Below are positions 5,606-11,098 of a DNA stretch of 11,098 nt, piece after piece. Position 1 is the stretch's first letter; every line of letters starts with the position of its first letter. Origin of the DNA: an uncultured Bacillota bacterium (GTDB taxonomy: Bacteria > Bacillota_I > Bacilli_A > RF39 > UBA660); assembly GCA_947165195.1 (NCBI GenBank), contig CAMUZJ010000035.1, positions 1-11,098 on the forward strand, written 5' to 3'. Below the pieces are notes generated by a model. It searched no databases, was not told where the DNA came from, and worked only from the letters and a program-made list of their open reading frames with translations. The position numbers and the translations under genes are program-made.

Positions 5606-6465
5606 GAGAAAAATATTTAGGAGGTATTTGTCTTTTCTATGCAGGAATTATTTTATATGTAGTATTAACAAATACCTTAAAAAACTATTTAGCTCCTTCT
5701 ATGCAGATGTATTTAGTAATTTCTATTATACCGTTACTTGTTATGGGATTTGTTTTATTTTTTAGTAAGAGCCATCACAAATTTAGAGGAAGTGATCTTA
5801 TTCTTATATTACCTCTTATATTTCTATTTATGGGAGGAGATGGGAAACTTACCTCTAGTTTTGCCAATAATAGAGTAATGAACTCTTATAAGGAGAATTC
5901 TATTCCTATCAAAAAGAATACAGATGATTCTTTTCGGGAAGAAATAGAAGAACAAGAAGAAGTATCAATAGTAGAGGAAGAGGAAAAAGACTTAAGGATT
6001 GATATAGAAGAAAAAAATGAGATAGAAGAACAAATAGAAAATATAGACTTTGATGTAGTAGATGAAGCATATTCTACTTTGACCAATTATTTAACCTATG
6101 AAACGCAAGCTAAAAAGTATATTGGAAAGACTGTTAAAGTAAGAGGATTTGTTGTAAAGAATCCGACATTTACGAAAAAAGAATACTTTGCCATAGGCAA
6201 ATATGAGATAAGTTGTTGTGCAGCTGATGCTGGATTTACAGGATTTATCGCTGCGTATGATAAAAGTAAACTAAAAGATGGAAATTGGTATGAGATGGTT
6301 GGAGTATTAACGTTAGGAAAAGATAACTATGGAAGTGAAATCTTATATTTAGATATTAAAAATATAAAAGAAATAGATTCTAAAACAGAAGAACTCTATG
6401 TTTATCCATGTTATTCCTATGGAGATGGAACATGTCAGGAATTAATAAAATATAATTTATTTTAA
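5602..6465 (+). CDS. TIGR03943/YcgQ-like putative permease subunit
   Basis: This 287-residue protein is the standard partner of DUF318 permeases in Firmicutes (B. subtilis YcgQ with YcgR). Three hydrophobic segments (about 8-24, 36-54 and 66-78) are followed by an unusually acidic linker (111-147, mostly Glu, Asp and Lys). The C-terminal soluble domain has an OB-like pattern: KYIGKTVKVRGFVV (172-185), the family hallmark CCAADA (205-210), WYEMVGVLTLG (229-239), and LYLDIKNIKEI. Residues SHH (57-59) lie just after the second helix. C270 and C278 in the tail may form a disulfide or bind metal. The ATG lies in the ATGA overlap with the permease stop, and GGTGGTG (5587-5593) serves as a weak ribosome site, so translation is probably coupled. 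The two proteins probably form a complex in the membrane. Its biochemical role is not established. Confidence 0.82.
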   Translation: MREKYLGGICLFYAGIILYVVLTNTLKNYLAPSMQMYLVISIIPLLVMGFVLFFSKSHHKFRGSDLILILPLIFLFMGGDGKLTSSFANNRVMNSYKENSIPIKKNTDDSFREEIEEQEEVSIVEEEEKDLRIDIEEKNEIEEQIENIDFDVVDEAYSTLTNYLTYETQAKKYIGKTVKVRGFVVKNPTFTKKEYFAIGKYEISCCAADAGFTGFIAAYDKSKLKDGNWYEMVGVLTLGKDNYGSEILYLDIKNIKEIDSKTEELYVYPCYSYGDGTCQELIKYNLF

Positions 6466-6475
6466 TTAGAATTTA

Positions 6476-6484
6476 TGGTATGAT
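6476..6484 (+). promoter_or_regulatory. Extended -10 promoter for the small membrane protein/YbjQ pair
   Basis: TGG followed by TATGAT (6479-6484) fits an extended -10 element. The region 17 bases upstream, TTTATT at 6456-6461, is a poor -35, and it overlaps the end of the preceding gene. No terminator separates the two units, so read-through from the permease pair is also possible. Confidence 0.45.
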
Positions 6485-6526
6485 ATAGGTGTAATTTACA
6501 TAAAAATTAGTAGAAAGGACTTTTCT

Positions 6527-6784
6527 ATGAAAGAGAAAAAGTATGAGAAGAATGGAAGAATTACAGGAGCAGTTCTTTCCGGCATTGTATTTTGTATATT
6601 CTTCGTATTTATGATGGTTGTCTTTACCATTTTACAATTTATGGAAGAGCCAATAATGCCACCCGCAATCTATTTGTATTTTATGGCTACCTTTTTGATT
6701 CCAACAATAGGAATTGGAGTTAGTTTATATTTTCGAATTAGAGAAATAAAAAGTGGCGAAGAAGATGAAGCTAAAAAATATTAA
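6527..6784 (+). CDS. Small two-helix membrane protein, unknown function
   Basis: This 85-residue protein has a basic N-terminus (KEKKYEKNGR), two hydrophobic segments (about 13-36 and 46-67), and a charged C-terminal tail (RIREIKSGEEDEAKKY). Both ends should face the cytoplasm by the positive-inside rule. AGAAAGGA (6512-6519) lies 7 bases before the ATG. The next gene starts 18 bases after its stop, so the two are co-transcribed. No enzymatic motif is visible. The placement suggests a membrane partner for the YbjQ-family protein, but that rests on position alone. Confidence 0.7.
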   Translation: MKEKKYEKNGRITGAVLSGIVFCIFFVFMMVVFTILQFMEEPIMPPAIYLYFMATFLIPTIGIGVSLYFRIREIKSGEEDEAKKY

Positions 6785-6802
6785 GAAAAGGAGAGATATT
6801 TT

Positions 6803-7117
6803 ATGAAATTATTTACAACAGAAAATATTGCAGGAGAAGAAATTAAAGAAAGTTTGGGGCTTGTTAAAGGAGAAATCGTTCAATCTAAAAATATTGGAAG
6901 AGACTTTATGGCTGGTATGAAGACACTTGTTGGAGGAGAAATTGCAGGCTACACTGAAATGATTCGGGAAGCTAGACAAGTAGCAACCAAAAGAATGGTA
7001 GATGAAGCTGAAAAGTTAGGAGCAGATGCTATAGTAGATATAAAATATGGTACATCTGCTGTTATGCAAGGTTGTGCTGAAATTGTTGTTTATGGAACAG
7101 CTGTAAAATTAAAATAA
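6803..7117 (+). CDS. YbjQ/UPF0145 family protein
   Basis: This 104-residue soluble protein matches the YbjQ_1 (UPF0145, formerly DUF74) family at full length. Conserved landmarks are the N-terminal TTENIAG, GLVKGEIVQSKNIGRDF (19-35), VGGEIAGYTEMIREARQVA (43-61), RMVDEAEKLGADAIVDIKYG (64-83), and the ending VVYGTAVKLK. Family members form small oligomeric alpha/beta assemblies and are sometimes labelled heavy-metal-binding, but no function is established. The single cysteine is at residue 91. AAGGAG (6788-6793) lies 9 bases upstream of the ATG. It is the last gene of its unit, before a strong terminator. Confidence 0.9.
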   Translation: MKLFTTENIAGEEIKESLGLVKGEIVQSKNIGRDFMAGMKTLVGGEIAGYTEMIREARQVATKRMVDEAEKLGADAIVDIKYGTSAVMQGCAEIVVYGTAVKLK

Positions 7118-7129
7118 GAAAAATAATGG

Positions 7130-7164
7130 AAGCAGGATACTAAAAAAAGTATTCTGCTTTTTTC
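7130..7164 (+). terminator. Strong intrinsic terminator after the YbjQ gene
   Basis: AAGCAGGATACT (7130-7141) and AGTATTCTGCTT (7148-7159) form a 12-bp stem with one G-U pair and the loop AAAAAA. A T-run follows immediately, to about 7163. Confidence 0.9.
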
Positions 7165-7175
7165 TTAAAAAAATA

Positions 7176-7240
7176 TTGATGAAGAAAAGTCTTAATGATA
7201 GTATGGAAGTAGTGCGACATAATTTGTTGTAAAATAACAT
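7176..7240 (+). promoter_or_regulatory. Candidate promoter region of dxr
   Basis: Two possibilities fit a 17-base spacer: TTGATG (7176-7181) with TAGTAT (7199-7204), and GTGCGA (7212-7217) with TAACAT (7235-7240). Neither is strong. The upstream terminator means a promoter is needed here. Confidence 0.35.
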
Positions 7241-7258
7241 AGAAGGTGATGGTAATAT

Positions 7259-8413
7259 ATGAAAAAAAGAATAAGTATTTTTGGATCAACTGGATCCATT
7301 GGGACTTCTACATTAAATGTGATTCGAAATAACCCAGATATTTTTGAAGTATCTACACTAGTAGCAGGTAAAAATGTAGATAGACTAATAGAACAAATAA
7401 GAGAATTTTCTCCTAGACATGTTTATATCCTATCGGAAGAAAATAGCAAAAAAATAAAAGAAGCTTTTCCTAAATTAGATGTCTATTATGGCGAACAAGG
7501 AATGGATATAATATCTAATTTAGAAGACTATGATATTGCAGTATCAGCATTAGTTGGAATAGCTGGATTAAAACCAACTTATAACATGATTTGTCATGGA
7601 AAAACAGTAGCACTTGCTAATAAAGAAGTATTAGTAGCAGGTGGAAAATTAATTATGAAAACAGCTAAAGAAAAGAAAGCTACTTTATTAACTGTAGATA
7701 GTGAGCATAGTGCGATTATGCAGTGTTTAAGAGGAGAAGAACATAATAAGATTGATAAAATCTTATTAACAGCATCTGGTGGACCATTCTTTGATAAAGA
7801 AATCACTTCTGATATAACAGTAGAAGATGCCTTAAATCATCCAACTTGGAGTATGGGTAAAAAAGTTACGATAGACTCTTCTACTATGATGAATAAAGGC
7901 TTTGAAGTAATAGAAGCTAGATGGCTATTTGATGTAGATCCAGAAAAAATACAAGTAGTAGTTCATAGAAAAAGTTTAGTACATTCTATGGTTCAATTTG
8001 AAGATGGAACTATTATGGCAAATATCGGTCCAAAGTCAATGGAAATACCAATAGCTTATGCTCTAAACTATCCAACTAGACTAAAAAATAATCTAGAAAA
8101 ATTAGATTTATTTGAAGTAGAAACTTTAAAATTTGAGCGTCCTGATTTAGAAAAATTTAAATGCTTGAGACTTGCTTTTGATGCTATCAAAAAAGGACAT
8201 AGCTATCAAGTAGTATTAAATGCAGCCGATGAAGTATTAGTAAATGCCTTTTTAGATAAGAAAATAAAATATACCGATATTCCTGATATTTTAGAAAAAA
8301 TGTTATTAAAACATAAAGGAGAAAAACTAGATACGATTGATAAAATATTAGAGCTAGATAAAAGAACAAGAATAGAAACAGAAGAAATGATAAAAAATGG
8401 CGAAAAATTATAA
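7259..8413 (+). CDS. dxr: 1-deoxy-D-xylulose 5-phosphate reductoisomerase
   Basis: This cytoplasmic enzyme converts DXP to 2-C-methyl-D-erythritol 4-phosphate with NADPH and a divalent metal. It is the committed step of the MEP isoprenoid pathway and the target of fosmidomycin. At 384 residues it is family length. The NADPH-binding loop GSTGSIGTST is at 9-18, with ALANKEVLVAGG at 118-129. The metal ligands are D147 and E149 (in TVDSEHSAI) and E216 (in NKGFEVIEARW). Substrate-site residues include S173 (TASGGPF), H194 and W197 (HPTWSMGKK), S207, N212 and K213. All expected catalytic residues are present, so it should be active. AAGGTGAT lies 8 bases before the ATG. It is usually found with uppS, cdsA and rseP, but here it stands alone after a terminator. 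Confidence 0.97.
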   Translation: MKKRISIFGSTGSIGTSTLNVIRNNPDIFEVSTLVAGKNVDRLIEQIREFSPRHVYILSEENSKKIKEAFPKLDVYYGEQGMDIISNLEDYDIAVSALVGIAGLKPTYNMICHGKTVALANKEVLVAGGKLIMKTAKEKKATLLTVDSEHSAIMQCLRGEEHNKIDKILLTASGGPFFDKEITSDITVEDALNHPTWSMGKKVTIDSSTMMNKGFEVIEARWLFDVDPEKIQVVVHRKSLVHSMVQFEDGTIMANIGPKSMEIPIAYALNYPTRLKNNLEKLDLFEVETLKFERPDLEKFKCLRLAFDAIKKGHSYQVVLNAADEVLVNAFLDKKIKYTDIPDILEKMLLKHKGEKLDTIDKILELDKRTRIETEEMIKNGEKL

Positions 8414-8423
8414 AAAATAATCT

Positions 8424-8461
8424 AATAATATGATAGACTAGCAGTAGCTAGTCTTATTATT
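8424..8461 (+). terminator. Hairpin between dxr and sortase, possible weak terminator
   Basis: AGACTAGC (8435-8442) and GCTAGTCT (8447-8454) form a perfect 8-bp stem with loop AGTA. Across a 4-base bulge, AATAATA (8424-8430) can also pair with TATTATT (8455-8461). The 3' side is AT-rich, not a clean T-run, and the sortase GGAGG starts 2 bases later. It may terminate partly or modulate expression of the sortase. Confidence 0.45.
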
Positions 8462-8471
8462 TGGAGGTTAT

Positions 8472-9209
8472 ATGATGAATAAAATAAAAAGATGTATCCT
8501 AATTTTATTAATGATAGTTTGCTTAGGAGGAATTATTTACTCTAGTTATCATATCTTAACATGGAAGAAGAATGTAGATACCAATGCCAAAATTAAAGAA
8601 GAAATGAAAGACTCTATTCAAGTAAAAAAAGATGAAGAAGAAAAAGAAAAATATATTGTTGATTTTCCATCATTAAAAGAACATAATCCAGATACCATTG
8701 CCTACTTAACCGTACCGAATACGAAAATAGACTATATTGTAGTAAGAGGTAATGATAATAGCTATTATTTAAAACATAATTTTCATAGACAATATAATAT
8801 TGCTGGTTGGATATTTTCCGATTATAAAAATAAGTTTGATGGAACCGATAAAAATATTGTAATATTTGGTCATGATACAAAAGATGGTAGTATGTTTGAA
8901 ACATTAAAAAATACCTTAAAAGAAGAATGGTATACAAATTCAAATAATCATGTAATTACTTTAGTAACAGAAGAAGGAACTTATCTTTATCAAGTGTTTT
9001 CTAACTACGTAACTATTCCAGAAGACTATTACATTCATACAGAGTTTTCTAGTGAGGAAGAATATCTTACCTTCTTGAAAGAAATAAAATCTAGATCTAT
9101 TTATGATTATGGAGTAGAAATAGATACTAATGATACGATACTTACTTTGTCAACTTGTACAGCTGGAGGAACTAAAAGAGTAGCTTTACATGCAAAAAAA
9201 ATAAATTAA
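8472..9209 (+). CDS. Class B sortase
   Basis: This membrane-anchored cysteine transpeptidase cuts surface proteins at a sorting motif and links them to peptidoglycan or to other subunits. One N-terminal hydrophobic segment (about 7-28) serves as an uncleaved anchor, followed by a charged stalk rich in Lys and Glu (32-60). The catalytic domain has AYLTVPNTKIDYIVVRGNDN (77-96), GHDTKDGSMF (133-142) with catalytic H134, TLSTCT (225-230) with C229, and R236 in TKRVALHAK. GHxxKDGSMF and the late TLSTC arrangement mark class B. GGAGG (8463-8467) lies 4 bases from the first ATG and 7 bases from an adjacent second ATG at 8475, so translation may start at either. No substrate with a visible sorting signal is encoded in the window. 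Confidence 0.93.
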   Translation: MMNKIKRCILILLMIVCLGGIIYSSYHILTWKKNVDTNAKIKEEMKDSIQVKKDEEEKEKYIVDFPSLKEHNPDTIAYLTVPNTKIDYIVVRGNDNSYYLKHNFHRQYNIAGWIFSDYKNKFDGTDKNIVIFGHDTKDGSMFETLKNTLKEEWYTNSNNHVITLVTEEGTYLYQVFSNYVTIPEDYYIHTEFSSEEEYLTFLKEIKSRSIYDYGVEIDTNDTILTLSTCTAGGTKRVALHAKKIN

Positions 9210-9245
9210 GTGCGATGTAAAAAAATATCTGTTATAATGTATAAT
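9210..9245 (+). promoter_or_regulatory. Promoter of the Cthe_2159-like gene
   Basis: A perfect TATAAT (9233-9238) lies 17 bases after GTGCGA (9210-9215), a weak -35. A second TATAAT (9240-9245) is 7 bases further on, but it would start transcription inside the ribosome site. The first is more likely, giving a leader of about 18 bases before the ATG. The promoter begins directly after the sortase stop codon. Confidence 0.55.
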
Positions 9246-9262
9246 AGAGGAGGAAAAATAAA

Positions 9263-11059
9263 ATGAAAAATAAAAACATTATTATTTTATTAACTATTGT
9301 ACTTGCAATTGGAATTATTTGTGTTGGTTTATTTTTATCATCTAGTAAAAAGAACAATAATCTAAAAGTTGATTTAGAAAGTTTAACCTTTTTAAAAGAT
9401 AATAAAACAGAAATAATAAAAACCTATACACAAGATGACTTTGAATCTTTCGTAACAGACTATGAAAATAACCTATTACCCAATGTTTATATAACAGAAT
9501 TTTTATTTGATGGGGTTTCTACTTATAAACCTTATGATTTAGATGACTTTATAGAAAATGGAAATGAATATAATGTAGAAGCATTAGATATAAAAGCAAT
9601 TAATATTAATACAACAGGTGTTATTGAATTAAGTGGGACACTTACTGGTGGAATGTTAGCAATAAATACCAATAATTTAAAAGAAGATATTCACCTATTA
9701 TTAAATGGTGTAAAACTAGATACAGATTCTAAAAAAGTACCAGCTATTTATGCCTATAATAAAGATGTTACTTTTGCGGATAGTAAAGTAGTAATTGAAA
9801 CGGTAAAAGGTACTAAGAATTATTTAGAAGGTGGAAAACTAAAGAAAGTTAGTTTAGTAGCAAAGGAAAATATAAATGATTATACCGATAAATATACTGG
9901 TGATAATCAAACAAATTATCCACTTTATAATAACTATTATGGAGTATATACTAGTAGTGAATTAGAAAATATCTTATTTGCTAAAGTTCAAGCTGATACG
10001 GAAGATTTAAATGATGGAGACCCTTATTATTTTTATAAAGCTAGTGGAGCCATTTCTTCTGATATTGATTTGACTTTTGAAGGAGAAGGATACTTAGAAG
10101 TTACTAGTAAAAATAAAGAAGGAATAGAAGCAAAGGGAAATCTAACCTTTAGTGGTGGAGTAGGAGACTACGTTGTTAATTCTCAAGATGACTGCTTAAA
10201 TACAACTACGGATAGTAGAGAAGTTAGTAATGCTAGAAATACTTTAACAATAGATGTTAACTCTTTATATGCTGTTGTTGCAAATGATGCAGATGAAGGA
10301 GATGCTATTGACTCTAACGGAAAATTAATTATTAGTGGTGGTAGAATTGTTGCTATTGCAAAGTCTGGACAAGATGCTGGAATCGATTCAGAAACTGGTA
10401 CTTATATTAATGGTGGTACAGTTCTAGCAACCGGGGATATGTATGATCAAGTAAATAGTGAATCAAAACAAAACTTTATGATATTATCTTTTGGTAGCAG
10501 AATAGAAGAAGATAATATAATTACTTTACTCGATGAAAATGATGAGGTAATATTTTCATATAAAACAGATAGAACATATACAAATTTAGTATATAGTAGT
10601 AAAGACTTAACAGAGCGAACTTACTATATTTATAAAGATGGAGAAGTAAAAGGAGAAGAAAATAAAGGATTCTATACTTCTATAACATCTTATACAAAAG
10701 GAACACAATTGGCTTATACAAATAAAGGTTCTACTGGTATGATGGATGGAAATGGTCCAATGGGAAATGGAGGAGGTCCTGATGACTTAGGTAATATAGA
10801 AGAAGAAAATCAGTATCCTCCAACTTGGAATGGTGGTATGGACTCTTCTACAGATGATGGTAATAGACCGACACCTCCGGAAAGACCAGATAAAGATAAT
10901 GGAAATGGAACAACTCCTCCAGAAAAGCCAGATGGTAGTACTAATGAAAATATGCCATTTATGCCATTTGATGGAAATACAACGGCTACGAATAAAGAGT
11001 TTACAATCGATGGAATATCGAATGTATTTAGTGGAGTAGCAACTTATACAGAGTCTTAA
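9263..11059 (+). CDS. Carbohydrate-binding domain protein, Cthe_2159-like
   Basis: This 598-residue protein is exported or membrane-anchored. The hydrophobic segment at about 5-26 is followed by SSSKKNNN, with no clear lipobox. A linker region (30-105) precedes repeated short beta-strands. Residues 110-410 resemble the Cthe_2159 family (PF14262), a parallel beta-helix that in Clostridium thermocellum binds acidic polysaccharide with calcium. The landmarks are DIHLLLNGVKL (142-152), LTFEGEGYLEVTSKNKEGIEAKGNLTFSGG in outline (270-299), DDCLNT, DEGDAIDSNGKLIISGGRI (344-362), and DAGIDSETGTYINGGTVLATG (371-391). A small beta-rich domain follows (405-490), then a low-complexity tail rich in Gly, Pro, Met and Asn (491-575), and a short final segment. 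There is no LPXTG motif or hydrophobic C-terminal anchor. GAGGAGG lies 9 bases before the ATG. Polysaccharide binding is inferred from family resemblance. Confidence 0.82.
   Translation: MKNKNIIILLTIVLAIGIICVGLFLSSSKKNNNLKVDLESLTFLKDNKTEIIKTYTQDDFESFVTDYENNLLPNVYITEFLFDGVSTYKPYDLDDFIENGNEYNVEALDIKAININTTGVIELSGTLTGGMLAINTNNLKEDIHLLLNGVKLDTDSKKVPAIYAYNKDVTFADSKVVIETVKGTKNYLEGGKLKKVSLVAKENINDYTDKYTGDNQTNYPLYNNYYGVYTSSELENILFAKVQADTEDLNDGDPYYFYKASGAISSDIDLTFEGEGYLEVTSKNKEGIEAKGNLTFSGGVGDYVVNSQDDCLNTTTDSREVSNARNTLTIDVNSLYAVVANDADEGDAIDSNGKLIISGGRIVAIAKSGQDAGIDSETGTYINGGTVLATGDMYDQVNSESKQNFMILSFGSRIEEDNIITLLDENDEVIFSYKTDRTYTNLVYSSKDLTERTYYIYKDGEVKGEENKGFYTSITSYTKGTQLAYTNKGSTGMMDGNGPMGNGGGPDDLGNIEEENQYPPTWNGGMDSSTDDGNRPTPPERPDKDNGNGTTPPEKPDGSTNENMPFMPFDGNTTATNKEFTIDGISNVFSGVATYTES
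10871..10933 (+). repeat. Imperfect proline-rich repeat in the protein tail
   Basis: TPPERPD (residues 537-543, bases 10871-10891) recurs as TPPEKPD (551-557, bases 10913-10933) after 7 residues, DNGNG-type spacers between. It looks like a flexible wall-spanning or linker segment. Confidence 0.6.
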
Positions 11060-11068
11060 ATTCCTTTA

Positions 11069-11098
11069 AAAACAATTCTTTTATCAGAATTGTTTTTT
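11069..11098 (+). terminator. Terminator after the Cthe_2159-like gene
   Basis: AAAACAATTCT (11069-11079) and AGAATTGTTTT (11086-11096) pair around the loop TTTATC, with a T-run reaching the window edge. It lies 9 bases after the stop codon. Confidence 0.88.

Noticed and set aside
8614..8943. Minus-strand open frame of 109 codons rich in Tyr and Leu
   Set aside because: It is antisense to the sortase catalytic domain. Its odd composition is what an AT-rich antisense frame produces, and no ribosome site is present.
10830..11039. Plus-strand frame of 69 codons
   Set aside because: It lies in another frame inside the tail of the Cthe_2159-like gene, where low-complexity codons keep frames open. 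It has no start context.
1..11098. CRISPR array, tRNA, rRNA, insertion sequence or phage genes
   Set aside because: I found no regularly spaced repeats, cloverleaf, transposase, integrase or terminal inverted repeats on either strand.

Overview
The window is AT-rich, and its genes use strong AGGAGG-type ribosome binding sites, short gaps and U-tailed hairpin terminators. This fits a low-GC Firmicute. The protein mix is typical of host-associated, often uncultured Bacilli or Clostridia: a YtrA-type GntR/ABC operon, a TasA-like surface protein with a conserved C-terminal module, a class B sortase and a Cthe_2159-like protein. That lineage guess is inference from family resemblance. Tryptophan is encoded by TGG, and one gene ends in a TGA that overlaps the next ATG, so the standard bacterial code applies and a Mycoplasma-type UGA=Trp code is unlikely. 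All recognisable genes are on the + strand.

Layout. (1) 1-111: the possible tail of an upstream gene, then a terminator. (2) 113-2091: a three-gene operon (GntR regulator, ABC ATPase, ABC-2 permease). It has a near-consensus promoter with a palindromic operator on its -10 region and ends in a terminator. (3) 2203-4365: a 720-residue surface protein with a membrane-spanning N-terminus, a TasA/camelysin-like domain, and a cysteine-bearing C-terminal module interrupted by an inserted beta-rich segment. (4) 4366-4699: a 334-base gap holding a GC-rich hairpin without a U-tail and some small repeats. (5) 4700-6465: a translationally coupled pair, a DUF318/UPF0718 permease with a Cys/His-rich cytoplasmic-type loop and its TIGR03943 (YcgQ-like) partner. 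(6) 6527-7164: a small two-helix membrane protein and a YbjQ/UPF0145 protein, closed by a strong terminator. (7) 7259-8413: dxr of the MEP isoprenoid pathway, outside its usual uppS-cdsA-rseP neighbourhood. (8) 8472-9209: a class B sortase. (9) 9263-11059: a Cthe_2159-like extracellular beta-helix protein with a Pro/Gly-rich tail, ending in a terminator at the window edge.

The common theme is the cell envelope: an envelope-stress-type ABC exporter, surface proteins, a sortase, a metal or metalloid transport candidate and isoprenoid precursor synthesis. The genes sit in separate transcription units, and nothing shows that they form one system. I did not find a clearly new defence, mobile or RNA system. 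The best leads are the Cys/His-rich loop of the permease pair, the modular insertion in the 720-residue surface protein, and the sortase that has no visible substrate beside it.
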